Shown here: positions 23,876 to 35,850 of the stretch, one piece after another | How the letters are laid out: each line of letters starts with the position of its first letter | How positions within the stretch are numbered: position 1 is the first letter of the stretch | Source of the DNA: Dama dama | Lineage: Eukaryota; Chordata; Mammalia; Artiodactyla; Cervidae | Length of the DNA: 64,000 bases | Assembly (NCBI RefSeq): GCF_033118175.1 | Contig: NC_083689.1 | Span: 28,750,501-28,814,500, forward strand | Direction of reading: 5' to 3' | Program-made: the position numbers and the translations under genes | Notes under the pieces: generated by a model | Databases searched by the model: none | What the model saw: the letters and a program-made list of their open reading frames with translations, nothing else | Told to the model about the DNA's origin: nothing

Positions 23876-25610
23876 TTCTGTTACTTGGTTATAAAAATTG
23901 TGTCCCTCTCTGTCAACAAAAAAGTAGGAAAAGTAAAATCTAGAGTATAATGATGGAGGACAAATAGGAAGAGGAACTATTTCCTAGATGAGAAGTAGAG
24001 TATGCGTATACAAGCAATTGGACTAGAGAGTTAGGGATCTGCAGGAAGTCTGGATTGGACCGCTATTTACTTGCTATGTTCTGTGTTTTTCTTTCCCCCT
24101 CTTTTGAGGTTGATTCTGTTGCTCAACCTTTTATCACCCCTCCCCCTTTACTTTTTTACTTCTGGAGTCACACACAAACTAGATCCAAGGGTGGTGGACT
24201 TAGGAACAAAGAGAGTTTGATTATAGGTGAGAAGGTACAGCCACCAACTGATGAGAGTGGTTGTGACAGTTCCATTAATCATCCAACAATGTATTACTTC
24301 TTAGTTGAAAACGGAATGAGCGTTTTCTACATCACATTTCATCAAAACAACATGTAGAGCCAAGGCAGAGTTTGGCTAAAGACAGTGCGACTCTTTATTC
24401 GCAGTTGTCCATGTTCTTTAGGAAAGGGGGCTATTGATGTAATGTAGGCACCACCCAGAGCCCTGCATCCAGTCGTCTCTTTCCTTATTTCCTGCCCAGG
24501 CAGCCAAATCTCTTTAACCAATGCCCAGAAAAAATTATATGATTTAGTGTTTGGGATTGGTGGGGAATAGCAGAATTAGAAGAAGTGGTGATTAGAACTT
24601 GAAAACTGAAGGTTTTATGAAGCCTTGACTTTGTGTCTTAAGTCATATTTATTTGGATAGGTCTTAAAAGTGACTATTATCAATTTTCTTTGGGTTATAC
24701 TGTTTCTTTATGTAAAAGAACAAGTGGTATTTCCTTACATAAATTTATTTAATGTAATTGGTGGCATAATGTATCTGGAAAGACTGCAAACTGTTGTTAC
24801 ACTCAGTTACAGGTTTTAAATTATAGTCAGTTTATATAGTATCAATGTAAAAACTGTTGCCATACATTTAAAGTTAGTGTTTATTCTAAATAAAAATACA
24901 ATGATATCAATTACTTTTAACCAACAGTTGAAGGTAAGATTTCTTTTTTATGGATTACAATGAATGTTAAAATATAGTAGAACTAAAAGATATAGTTTTA
25001 AATGATGCCCTTCCTATTTCTGTTGTAGCACATTTTATATTTCTGTTCATATGGCAGTGAAATTCTCCAAAGAAATCTTTTTTAATCTGTAAGTTACTGG
25101 ATCTATTAGGAAATAAGAAAGGTGACTCCATCACATTTTCCTGTGATTAGGAATATGGTGATAGCATTAAAAGAAATTGCAAAGTCAACTTAATAACTTT
25201 GAGAAATTGACTTATTGGTTTTGTGTGTTACTTGTTTATTGACCATCTCACTTCAACATTTGAGTAAGATCATTGAGGACAAAAACTCTGTCTTATTTCA
25301 TGTTGAGAAATTTCATTTATTACAGAGCCTGAAACAGTTCTTGATATAGTGTAAGCTACATTGATTCATTGGGAACAGGGTGTATAGTAAGTTAAGTTCG
25401 TTTACTTGGGTTGAATGTCCAAATGAAAAGAAAATATGGGGCCAGAGTTGAGATTGTATTTGGAAAGAGGCCAGTGATCTTCATCATGCTTTATCCGACT
25501 TTTTTCACTTCCTTAATAATCTTATTTCACTTTGGTTGTAATTCAAAGGCTAAGAGCATAAACATTAAGTGCAGTTCAGCATTTTTAGATTTTTGTGTCA
25601 TTGTCCCTCT
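23876..25610. other. Intron without recognised gene
   Basis: No repeat firmly identified. The stretch at about 25270-25370 could be an L2/MIR-type tail (ACAGAGCCTGAAACAGTTCTTGATATAGTG). Otherwise it appears single-copy. Confidence 0.35.
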
Positions 25611-26486
25611 TTCAGTTCATTTCAGTCACTCAGCCATGTCCAGCTCTTTGCGACCCCACAGCATGCCAGGCCACCCTATCCATCACCAACTCCCAGAGCT
25701 CATGTCCATTGAGTCGGTGATGCCATCCAACGATCTCATCTTCTGTCGTCCCTTTCCCCTCCCACGTTCAATCTTTCCCAGCATCAGGGTCTTTTCCAGT
25801 GAGTCAGTTCTTCACATCAGATGGCCAAAGTATTGGAGCTTCAGCTTCAGCATCAGTCCTTCCAATGAATATTCAGGACTGATTTCCTTTAGGATGGACT
25901 GGTTGGATCTCCTTGCAGTCCAAGGAACTCTAAAAGAGTCTTCTCCAACACCACCGTTCAAAAGCATCAGTTCTTCAGTGCTCAGCTTTTATAGTCCAAC
26001 TCACATCCTTACGTAACTAGTGGAAAAACCATAGCTTTAAATAGATGGACCTTTGTTGGCAAAGTAATGTCTCTGCTTTTTAATATGCTGTCTAGGTTGG
26101 GTCATAACATTTCTTCCAAGAAGCAAGTGTCTTTTAATTTCATGACTGCAGCCACCATCTGCAGTGATTTTGAAGCCCCAAAATATAAAGTCTGTCACTA
26201 TTTCCACTGTTTCCCCATCTGTTTGCCATGAGGTGATGGGACCAGATGCCATGATCTTGGGTTTCTGAATGTTGAGTTTTAAGCCAACTTTTTCACTCCC
26301 TTCTTTCACTTTCATCAAGAGGCTCTTTAATTCTTTGCTTTCTGCCATAAAGGTGATGTCATCTGCATATCTGAGGTTATTGATATTTCTTCTGCCAATC
26401 TTGATTCCAGCTTGTGCTTTATCCAGCCCAGCATTTCTCATGATGTACTCTGCGTATAAGTTAAATAAACAGGGTGACAATAAACA
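25611..26486 (-). mobile_element. BovB LINE 3' part, about 0.9 kb
   Basis: The - strand spans from LLSPCLFNLYAEYIMRNAG in the RT through LRYADDITFM (YADD intact) to the C-terminal region and the 3' tail. Small deletions and stops make it non-functional. It is antisense to FBN2. Confidence 0.93.
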
Positions 26487-27780
26487 GAGGTCAGGGACCT
26501 TCACTCTCTATTTAAAAGAAAGAACTGTCTTCTGCTTTGGGATATCTTCTTAACTAAAATCTTCTCCAAAAGGCTCATTCTACTGAATCTTTGCATTTGA
26601 ATGTATATAGTTTATACTAACATGAAAAAAAATGATGAGGGAGCATTCATCTCCTGATTTAACGTTTGAAACCTGTCAGTCAATATCTATCATTAAGGTT
26701 TGTTTTGTTTCATATCATTAGGAGGATTCTCTTGTGGGATTATTTTTTCATGTTTAGATGTAGGCTCCTGTCCAAGCAGAGAGGAATATAAATATATATT
26801 TGTCTGTGTGTGTATGTGCGTGTTTGTCTAAAAGAATCCCTTATCTTTCCCCATCAGTAACTTACTACCCCAGATTCAGTAAAACCTCTTATGTTCACTA
26901 AAGTCATGTTTTATTTCTCCTGGGCCAGTTTGGCTACGATATCTTTTCCTGAGTCTGTCATAAAATGGCCAAAGTGATTCTTTGGTGTAGTAAACTATTC
27001 ACATCCAAAAAGAAGGTTGTTTCAGTTATTTACTCTTTTCAAAGATTTATTCATCTAAATCTATCTAATTTAAATTAAGAAACGCAGAACACATCAATAT
27101 AATATGAAAGGGTATATCAGAAGACTGTCCACAATTTTTTTATATAACAAAAAATGTTAATTTGAACTTCATTCCACTTGGATAAAGCACAGCTAGGTAC
27201 CAGATGTCCTTACATGATCCCCTCTTCTAGACTATACCTTCTCTGACATTCCTTGAGTTATTCTTTCCTGGCTTAAATGGAAGGCAGGAAAATAGCATCA
27301 TTATATTGGAAAGTTTCCCTTCAATGGCCCGTCACATGTCAAATAGTTGTTTGCAATTTATTCTGAAGAGTCTTCAGCCTTGTTCCATTACCACAGCATT
27401 TAGTTGTTTGGGATTTCTGACAACAAATATGTTTATTTATACTCAGGAAACTCATGAAAGTTGCTGGCACAGTGTCCTTAGTAGCTGTTCCAACTCTGCT
27501 TTGATAAACCATGGAAAATAAACGTCTGTGCTAAACTGAAAAGCACTTGCTTTTACTCATATTTCCAAAAGTGTATTAACTTTAAAATAAATAATAAATA
27601 AGCTCATTGACTATTTCCCAAAAAGAACACTACATATTAAAAATTGAGATTCAAGTAAGAGAACTATAAATTTTGGGAAATGTTTTAGGTCATTAATTTA
27701 AAAACACAAAGCTATAATCTTTTGAATCTTCTTAAAATGAAATTTGGAGCACTGTAATTAGAATATAAACGAACTCCCTC
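26487..27780. other. Intron without recognised gene
   Basis: AT-rich, with a short TG-rich run near 26800-26825. No repeat family or exon recognised. Confidence 0.4.
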
Positions 27781-27957
27781 TTACAGAATCTGCCTGCAAT
27801 GCAGGAGATCCCGGTTCTATTCCTGGGTCAGGAAGATCCTCTGGAGAAGGGATAAGCTACCCACTCCAGTGTTCTGGCCTGGAGAATTCCATGGACTGTA
27901 TAGTCCATGGAGTTGCAAAGAGTCGGACGCAACTGTGCCAGTTTCATTTTCATTTCA
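27781..27957 (+). mobile_element. Bov-tA SINE, 5'-truncated
   Basis: It starts within the tRNA head (AGAATCTGCCTGCAATGCAGG), contains CATGGACTGTATAGTCCATGG, and ends GGACGCAACTGTGCCAG followed by TTTCATTTTCATTTCAC, the subtype with a TTTCAC-rich tail. Confidence 0.88.
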
Positions 27958-28099
27958 CTCCCTTAAATAAGAAAGACCAGGCCCCTAAACCCAAGCTTAC
28001 TTTCTGCTCTCATAACAAATAAGCACGTTTTATTTTGCTTTATAAGTAATTTTTTGCTTTCATCTGCCTGTAAGTGATGCACCAAAATAGCATTAATAA

Positions 28100-28640
28100 A
28101 AACTAATATTTATATGGAGCACTTAATGTGCTCTCAGCTACACTTAAACCACTTTGCATAGGTTTTCTTATTAAGTCATAATACAGTGCTGTGAGTTTGG
28201 TTACTGTTTTTTAAGCTTTTTATTTATTTATTTTTGGATGTACTGGGTCTTCCTTGCTGCCCGGGCTTTTCTCTAGTTGGCGGTGAGTGGGGGCTGCTCT
28301 CCTGTTGTGGTTTGTGGGTGGGCTTCTTATTGCAGGGGCTTTTCTTGTTGTGGAGAGTGGGCTCTAGGGTGTGTGAGCTTCAGTTGTTGCAGCTCTTGGG
28401 CTCTAGAGAATGGGCTTAGGTGCTCTGTGGCATATGAGATCTTTGCAAATCAGGGATTGAACCTATGTCTCCTGTATTAGCAGGTGTATTCTTTATCACA
28501 AAACCATCAAAGAAGCCCTGGTTACTATTATTAACTCGCTTTACAGAAGAGGCTGAGACACAGAGAGTCTTAAGTAATCTTTGCAAGTTTTAATGAATAT
28601 GAAACCATGGGGCCAGGATTCCAACCTGTTAGATTTATTC
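28100..28640 (+). mobile_element. MIR SINE split by a CHR-type SINE
   Basis: The left part has CACTTAAACCACTTTGCATAG and TTATTAAGTCATAATACAGTG. The right part has TATTATTAACTCGCTTTACAGAAGAGGCTGAGACACAGAGAG and a degraded GGGGCCAGGATTCCAACC. Together they form an ordinary MIR, interrupted at 28209-28518. Confidence 0.75.
28209..28518 (-). mobile_element. CHR-type cetartiodactyl tRNA SINE
   Basis: The + strand reads as the complement: TGTACTGGGTCTTCCTTGCTGCCCGGGCTTTTCTCTAGTTG, repeated GGGCTTCTTATTGCAG and GGGCTCTAG units, then a tRNA-like end AGGGATTGAACCTATGTCTCC. TGGTTACTGTT at the left (28198-28208) and TGGTTACTATT at the right (28519-28529) form a target duplication. Confidence 0.8.
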
Positions 28641-29123
28641 CAGAGCTTTCACTCTCAACAAACGCTATTGAGCAAGCAAGGGTGGGTGACCACGTAGCAC
28701 ACATTCCAACCCACGCATTGCATTTATAGGGAAATGTATTTATAGCAGCAGTGACAGGAGTACCGTTCTGTGCCCTGTGATCCAGAAAGGCCAGAGTTAG
28801 ATCCATTTCGGTGATCCTGGCACCACCTCTAGAGTTTTTGCTGTGTTTTCTACTTATTAAAATGAAAGTTTATTCTGTACCACTGTGCTAAAAATAATCC
28901 ACCCTCTATGACTTGAGAATTGAAATTGCAGGTGAAGAAGAATGGGAGTGGTGAAAGATGGAACTGAACTAATTTTGTCTTCATTCATAGAAGGGAGTCA
29001 GCAGCAGAGGTCTAAAGTAATAGAGGAAGAGGTCAGGGTGATAATTATGGTGAAGTGGATTGTAATTTGCTTTTGGCAAAAACATAGATAGTATTTAAAA
29101 GAGTGTATGTGGTATTGTATTGT
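28641..29123. other. Intron without recognised gene
   Basis: A possible second MIR-like remnant lies at about 28760-28870 (CCAGAGTTAGATCC...GCTGTGTTTTCTACTTATTAAAATG). The rest is unassigned. Confidence 0.3.
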
Positions 29124-29328
29124 GATGAAAGTGTTAATCCCTCAATCATGTCTGACTCAGTACAACCTCATGGACTGTAGCCCACCGGGCTCCTCTGTCC
29201 ATGGAATTCTCCAGGCAAAGATACGGGAGTGGGTAGCCATTCACTACTCCAAAGGATCTTCCCAACCCAGGGATCAAACCCAGGTCTTCTGCCTTGCAGG
29301 CAGAGTCTTTACTGTGAGCTATCAGTAA
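29124..29328 (-). mobile_element. Bov-tA SINE
   Basis: A degraded head (GATAGCTCACAGTAAAGACTC) and the BovA body are on the - strand, with the tail TTGAGGGATTAACACTTTCATC. It is older than average. Confidence 0.88.
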
Positions 29329-29454
29329 TTAATGTGAAGAAAGATGTTCTTAAATCATCTTTAAACAAAAAGCTGGGAGAATCCTGGTCATCAACTGCAA
29401 ATAAACTGCATGGCCTGGTGAAATCACAACTGATGTAGATGTCAAAACACAGGC

Positions 29455-29728
29455 TGCTACTGCTGCTGCTGCTAAGGCGCTTCAGTCATGTCTGATGCTG
29501 TGTGACCCCATAGACGGCAGCCCACCAGGCTCCCCCGTCCCTGGGATTCTCCAGGCAAGAACACTGGAGTGGGTAGCCATTTCCTTCTCCAATGCAGGAA
29601 AGTGAAAAGTGAAAGTGAAGTCACTCAGTTGTGTCAGACTCTTCGCGATCCCATGGACTGCAACCCACCAGGCTCCTCCGTCCATGGGATTTCCCAGGCA
29701 AGAGTACTGGAGTGGGTTGCCATTGCCT
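29455..29728 (-). mobile_element. Bov-A2 SINE (two BovA monomers)
   Basis: Two BovA bodies are joined by TTTCACTTTCACTTTTCACTTTCCTGCATTGGAG on the - strand, the standard Bov-A2 linker. The 3' end is the AGCAGCAGCAGCAGTAGCAGC microsatellite typical of this family. Confidence 0.93.
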
Positions 29729-30279
29729 GGTCCTTTGCAAATATAGGACTTTTAAAGTAGGAAACAGGTCAATCTATCTATAGTTCTTGGTGATTGCATT
29801 TGTTTCAGGATTTCTTCTCCCTCTCTACACACATATACACACATTTATCTGTATGTCTGTGCTGCCTCTCTCAGGTGCATAGAATTGTATTCATCACTGT
29901 ATTTGTTTCCTGGCATAATCTCATTATTATTCCACCCATATCCTGCTTTCTTTTTTTCTCTTTGTTTCATTATCTTAGCTTAAAGCTTGGAGCAGTGTCT
30001 GAGGCTTCCACTTGTTCTTCCCAGCTATGGCAGTTCTTGCCCTACAGGCCAAGTGCTATCTGTCAGTTGTGTCAACTTATAGGGATGTTCAGGCTAATTA
30101 TACATTTGGGATCTTGGGAAATAAACACTGGGTGGGTCCATGCATGCAGTGGACCCACTGTGACCTGACCCTGGTCCTAAGCTTCATTTATTGCCTGGCT
30201 CTTCTGCATCCTCATACTAATGTGGGACCAGGATGCCACCAACAGGTGCCACCACCACCCTGTATTTGGGTACCATAGC
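29729..30279. other. Intron without recognised gene
   Basis: Unassigned sequence between SINE and LINE copies. The reading frames of 88 and 124 residues in it lack splice signals and any similarity that I recognise. Confidence 0.35.
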
Positions 30280-30840
30280 CTGCTTTTATTTAGTTGCTTT
30301 AAACAATGTAATAAGCATTCATGAAACTACCAGAAACAAACACCATACATAAGCTGATACATACATACATACATACATAATCTATACATACATAATCTGT
30401 ATGCATCATGGTGCCCCCTCAACCACTTTGTATTCGGTATGCTGCATTTTCTTGCTTTTTTTTAGATAGTTTTATTGCACCAATAGATATTTCATCTTTA
30501 TTATTATTATTGATTATTGCAGTCTTTTAAATTGTACAAAAACAATTTGATATGTGTGAACCTTTCATTTTAATGAAATAATTTATCTATAAATATTAAT
30601 GTTTGCATGTTGTGCTAGTTCATTCTTTCGAATGAGATATAATATTCCAGTATGTGGATTTACCTTCATGTGTTTATCAACTTTCTCACTGATGGGCATC
30701 ATTTCCTGGTTCTTCCTGTTATGAGTACTGGTTACATACTTACAGACACACAAACTCTGATTTCCTGGAGGGATATTTATCCTCTTTTTGATCCCTTTAT
30801 TTCCCAAAGTGTGATGCATTCACATTTCCATTAGGATTGA
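30280..30840 (-). mobile_element. Old L1 3' region, antisense
   Basis: Landmarks of antisense L1M ends are faint but in order: GATATAATATTCCAGTATGTGG, GTGTTTATCAACTTTCTCACTGATGGGCATC, then TTCCTG and GGATATTTATCC, with TTTCCCAAAGTGTG further on. A TACA microsatellite (about 30357-30378) lies at one end. Confidence 0.55.
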
Positions 30841-31407
30841 TGTCTGTCTAGGCAGCTTGGGTCATGCTGACGTTAGCAGGCTGAACCGTATTTCCACCTG
30901 CTGTGGCCTGATGCCTAATTGGGGAGCAAAGAGGCTGACACTGTCGTTAGGGTGCCTCTCCCTCATTCCAGGCCCGTGAGCTGCCCTGCCCTCCTCCAGA
31001 TTGGCGGAGATGCATCTGCTGAGTGATCAGTGAGCCGTCCTGGCTCACAGGACTAGACTCCATCTTCTAGAGTACCCTTTGTCTTCTCCATGGAGCTTTG
31101 GGCTCATGATACAGATTCAGAAATCATACAGGAGAAACAGAGATATTGCAAACATTTCCGTATCTTTTTTGCTTGTTTTTGTTTTCAACTATTGCAGTTT
31201 ATATACATTTCCCGAAAGCATTAAGAATTACCTACTTTTTAATTAAGCTACATACAGTTGGCTTACAGTATTATATTAGTTTTAGGTGTACAGCATAGTG
31301 ATTCTGTATTTTTATCATTTATATTCCACTTAAAGTTATTGCAAAATAATTACTGTATTTCCCTGTGATGTACAATATATACATGTTTCTTATGTATTTT
31401 TATACAT

Positions 31408-31557
31408 CAGTTCAGTTCAGTTCAGTTGCTCAGTCATGTCAGACTCTTTGTGACCCCATGGACTGCAGCATACCAGGCCTCCCTTTCCATCACCAACTCC
31501 TGGAGTTTACTCAAACTCATGCCCATCGAGTCAGTGATGCCATCCAGCCATCTCAGT
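31408..31557 (-). mobile_element. BovB LINE 3' end, short (150 bp), nested in L1
   Basis: The complement of the BovB terminus runs from TCAGTTCAGTTCAG to ATCCAGCCATCTCA on the + strand. L1 sequence continues on both sides, so this is a very short 5'-truncated insertion. Confidence 0.9.
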
Positions 31558-31676
31558 TTATATATCTTAGTTCCATTCCTTTATATTGCCTCTGCTACCT
31601 TCCCTCTCCCCATTGGTATCCACTCATTTGTTTTCTATATCTGTGAGTCTGTTTTGCATATACATTCATTTAATTT

Positions 31677-31730
31677 TGGGATTCCCTGGTGGCTCAGACT
31701 GTATAGAATCTGCTTGCAATGCAGGAGATT
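31677..31730 (+). mobile_element. Bov-tA tRNA head only
   Basis: GGGATTCCCTGGTGGCTCAGA and TAGAATCTGCTTGCAATGCAGGAGA correspond to the first about 50 bp of a Bov-tA SINE; the BovA body is absent. It sits inside the antisense L1. Confidence 0.8.
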
Positions 31731-31866
31731 TTTCAGATTCCACATTTAAATGATAACATACAATGTTTGTCTTTCTCTGACTAATTTCATTAAGCATAAT
31801 ACTCTCTAGGTCCATTTGTGTTGTTGCAAATGGTAAAAGTTTATTTTTTTATGTCTGGGTATTATT

Positions 31867-31870
<4 letters not shown>

Positions 31871-31898
<28 letters not shown>
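31871..31898. repeat. (CA)14 microsatellite
   Basis: An uninterrupted CA run of 28 bp inside the antisense L1. It is probably polymorphic in length. Confidence 0.98.
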
Positions 31899-31901
<3 letters not shown>

Positions 31902-31965
31902 CACATCTTCTTTGTCCACAGATTGTTGATGGACACTTGGGTTGCTTCCGTATCTTGGCATTACC

Positions 31966-34704
31966 TCATCTTTAAGCGCAGTATTTTCCTGATAACAGCC
32001 TTCAATGTTCAGTCTCATTTTTAAGGCACATTAATAAAAGAGATGAGCCTATAACAATTGAAACTCCTCCTTCTGAGAACAGGATTAATTCTGGGTGAGG
32101 CCATCATCCTTGCAAAGATTGCTAAAGCTCATCTTCCTCAATTAATCTGCTCTTAGTTCCAAACCTCCTTCTTCCCAGTTCCCCAAACCCTCTCCCTGGA
32201 AGGAAAATTTGAATTTTAAAACACAGAGACAATAATGGAAACTTAAATAGTACTACTAGCTTTGAGAATCAAAGCCTGACTCAACTTGCCATGGGTTCCT
32301 GTGTGTGCTGAGCAAAAATGACATCAAGCCAGGTCAGTATGTTTTTATCTCTTTCTCTCCTCTCTCTCTCTCTCCCCATATAAGATAGACAGTGACTTGT
32401 AATCAAACGAATTGATTGTAAAATTTATTTTGCTCTAAGAAACATGATTTTCATGATGCGTTTTTCTTGGGAAGCAGAGCATTGAGTAGCTTAGAAATTT
32501 GTTGCATATGTGTTAAAGAGTTAAAATCTAAAATGGAAATCTAAAATAAGCCATTTGGGAAGGGCACATGGACCCAGGTTAGCAGTGGGGTTTTTCAAGT
32601 TTGACTTTTAGAAGCTGCCCAGGTGACATCCAGGAAAGTCAGGCCAGCTGGGAAGCACGTCTAGAGGATCAACCAAACAGCAACCGGGAGCTGACATCTG
32701 AGCAAAATTAGCACATATCACTTTCTAGTGTATTTATCAGAAGTTGCCAGTCTAAACTTTTAGTTTCTTCCCGCAAATGACTTCCACTGTTAAAATGCAC
32801 ACATTCAGTAACTTGGGCACTACCTTAGCAGTCTTAGTCAACTCCCAGCAATATTTCATATGAGTTACTGAAGTGACATCTCTCCCTTAATTTCAACCTA
32901 AACAAAATGGTTTTCATGGAAAGTTGCACATGGAGTTTTCTATGAGAGCTGGGAGGAAAAAGAGTTCTTTATTTGAGGCATGGTGGGTAACATCATCATC
33001 ATAAACATGAAGTCTGTGAAAAATACGTATTCCAAAAGAAAATTATTTAATAAAAAGAGATTCTGTAGTTTGTGATCTGGGTTTGGGATCAAAATTAGGA
33101 ATATTCAGATCTTGTCTTAGCTCTCATTTAAAAGAAATTTAGTTTTTAGTTTTCATTCTGAGAATAAGAGGAAAATTGTAGAGAGAAATGACAACTTATG
33201 TTTCAAGTACAATTCAGAGAATAAATGTGGAACAAGAAGAGCACATTGTGGCCAGTAGTCCCAGATTTGGGACCCACATGTCAGGGTCTGTGCTGTAGGT
33301 ACGTGTGGGGATTGCATGATCTCAAGCAAATAAATGAATGCCTATGTTTTTAACAGTAGAGATAAAAATGGTCTTTTCTATATAAAGGTTTTATGAGTAT
33401 TATATAAGATAAAGCATTAGGCCCTTCTAGATCTTCATTAAAGAAGGCAGGGATATATATCACAGACAATTTAATTATGAACGATTCAATAAACCATGTG
33501 ATTTGAGGTCTTAAAAAAATAATTATAAAAGAGTTCTAATATAACATTTCAATTATGACTTGTAGTACAGTTTCCTATAAATAAACTCTTTTAATCTTAA
33601 ACAAACAAAATTGACCTACTGGAGCATGTATTTGCCTACTCCAACCAAAGTATTAGCGAGCAAAGAAAGGGACCCGAATTCATCATCTTGATGAAGAAAC
33701 ATGGAACTGGGGATTTAAGATTATCTGTTAATTCCTGACGAGTCTCAGCCTGTTTTTACTCCTCCAGCCCCAGCTTCACCCAAATTATAGAAATGGATGT
33801 TTGAGACCAAGAGGATTTGATTTATTTAGCATAACATAGTGGTCAGGAAATTGCATTTTAGTGGATTCAGGGACATTTTCCCAAATGCTGAGAACCAGTG
33901 TTGTTTCCCCAGTGCCATTGAATATTTAAACCCCTTTAAAAAAATACTAAAAAAAAAAAAAAACCATGGTGAAGTAATTCACATAATTCTTGTAGTTCAG
34001 TTTCTGCTGAAGATCACTGGAAAAATTGAGAGCCTCCAAAACATCTTTCTCAAAGACTAAAAATTAGGTGTGTGTTAGTGATAGAAAATCTATTCTACCC
34101 TGGAATGAAAGAACCAGATGAATGTTTTGAACTTTGACATAAGAAGAAGATATAAACTCAAATATACTCCCTTATTTCTTCATTTTACTTATAAAATCAT
34201 TGCTGTTTGATAGTGAAATGTAAAAGTAATATTACAGACCAAAATAAACAAAAATGCTGGTTTTATGATATTGTTGATTTATCTGTAGCTTCAACTAAGT
34301 GAGAGAGAAGGAAAGAAAAGCTGTCTCACAAATTACCATGGCTCATTGCCTGAAGAAAATTAGTCTGCTCTAAGGAAATATCATGCTGGAGTTAGGTAAA
34401 AATGCAACAAAATTTGAACTATAATATCTTGATCCCTGACTGCATTTCTTACAAGTGTTGTCAGTTACTGACTGTGTATATACTTCATTCACCATCTAGG
34501 TATGGGAAAATGTATAGAGGGCTCCTCATTTATTTTAGATGCTCCCATTTTTATCAAGATATAAATAAAGAAAGATGTGATAATGCTTGAGCTGTCTTTT
34601 TTCTTAGTCCCAAGTTAGGAATCACTCTTTTTCTTTCAATGTAATTTTATCCTATTTCAGTGTATATGTTTCTCATCTATACAAAGTTCGTATTAAATTT
34701 TTAT
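31966..34704. other. Intron without recognised gene
   Basis: A CT-rich run lies at about 32349-32376 and a poly(A) run near 33950-33963. No repeat family is recognised in the rest. The segment 32560-32840 has mixed composition and could be conserved non-coding DNA. Confidence 0.35.
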
Positions 34705-34995
34705 AAAGACTTTATTTTTTGGAGCAGTTTAAAGTTCATAGCAGCATTGGGAGGCAGGTACAGAGGTTTCCCTGTACTACGTGACCCTGCACACGCAGAG
34801 CCTCCCCCTATATCAACACCTCCCACCACAGTGGTACGTTTGTTCCATTGATGAACCTGTATTGGTGCATCATAGACACCCGAAGTCTATAGTTTATCCT
34901 AGGGTTCACTCTTGTTGTTTCACATTCCATCTATTTGGACAAGTGAAAATTAACATATATCCATCATTTAGCGTAAAGACTATTTTCAGTTCCCT
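34705..34995 (-). mobile_element. Old L1 3' UTR, antisense
   Basis: ACTTTATTTTTTGGAGCAGTTTAAAGTTCATAGCAGCATTG, GGTACAGAGGTTTCCCTGTA, GTGGTACGTTTGTTCCATTGATGAACCTGTATTGG and AAGTCTATAGTTTATCCTAGGGTTCACTCTTG form the well-known antisense L1M-type 3' UTR pattern. Confidence 0.65.
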
Positions 34996-35129
34996 AAAAA
35001 TCTTCTCATTTAAATTTTTTAAATGAGTATGTATATTAGAAATATATTAAGTAAAAAGTAATATAAGTGACTCAAGGATATAGCAGAGTATGGAGATGTG
35101 ATTTTAATGACTAGAACTTTAGAAATGAT

Positions 35130-35425
35130 GGGCTTCCCTGACAGCTCAGTTGGGAAAGAATCTGCCTGCAATGCAGGAGACGCCGGTTTGATTCCTGGGT
35201 CAGAAAGATCCCCTGGAGAAGGGATAGGCTACCCATTCCAGTATTCTTGGACTTCCCCCTTGTAGCTCAGCTGCTAAAGAATCCGCCTGCAATGTGGGAG
35301 ACCTGGGTTCAATCCCTGGGTTGGGAAGATCCCCTGGAGAAGGGAATGGCTACCCCCTCCAGTATTCTGGCCTGGAGAATTCCAGGGTCATAAAGAGTCA
35401 GACACAACTGAGTGACTTTGGCTTA
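35130..35425 (+). mobile_element. Dimeric Bov-tA SINE with one outer target duplication
   Basis: Two tRNA heads occur in tandem. The first runs from GGCTTCCCTGACAGCTCAG to CCATTCCAGTATTCTTGG; the second from ACTTCCCCCTTGTAGCTCAG through the full BovA body to GACACAACTGAGTGACTT. TTAGAAATGAT flanks the pair exactly at 35119-35129 and 35426-35436. No duplication lies between the halves, so the dimer moved as one unit. Confidence 0.92.
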
Positions 35426-35436
35426 TTAGAAATGAT

Positions 35437-35834
35437 ATTGTAAGATTTATTATTATCATCATCATACTTTTTTTATTATTACTATAGTTACAGAGCTATT
35501 TTACTTCCAAAGATAGGTGTTTGCCAAACTGGAACTCAGGGCCACTATGATGTTTGCCAAAGAGTTCCAAAGGAAAAGGAATGGACTGCTAATAAGATCA
35601 TAATAAATTTAGCTTTATTATCTTTTATTCTAGGTCTATCTTATCTCCATTTATCATCTCCTGTTCTTCCACCCTTTCTTATTTTCTATTCCCCTATTTT
35701 CTATTCCCCTCTGTTTTCACCTAGACTATAACCTGTCATTCCTGAAAATAGAAGGAAGAAAATCATTGTTGACATCATTAATATCATCCCAGGTCATTCT
35801 GTTCTTATACATCTGTCTGTAGATGGTCTATGAA
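35437..35834. other. Intron without recognised gene
   Basis: AT-rich, with TATTATTATC-type low complexity at its start. No repeat family recognised. Confidence 0.4.
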
Positions 35835-35850
35835 TCAACGCAGCACTTTA

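Larger units (their letters stand above)
31225..31965 (-). mobile_element. Old L1 3' region, antisense, with three interruptions
   Basis: The + strand carries the antisense L1 landmarks TTAGGTGTACAGCATAGTGATTC, CTGTGATGTACAATATATAC, GATTCCACATTTAAATGATA, AGCATAATACTCTCTAGGTCCATTTGTGTTG, ATGTCTGGGTATTATTCATA and TTGATGGACACTTGGGTTGC. It is split by a BovB end, a SINE head and a CA microsatellite. Confidence 0.8.

Noticed and set aside
31861..31900. Repeats that could suggest a CRISPR array
   Set aside because: This is a plain CA microsatellite. No spaced direct repeats of CRISPR form occur anywhere in this vertebrate sequence.
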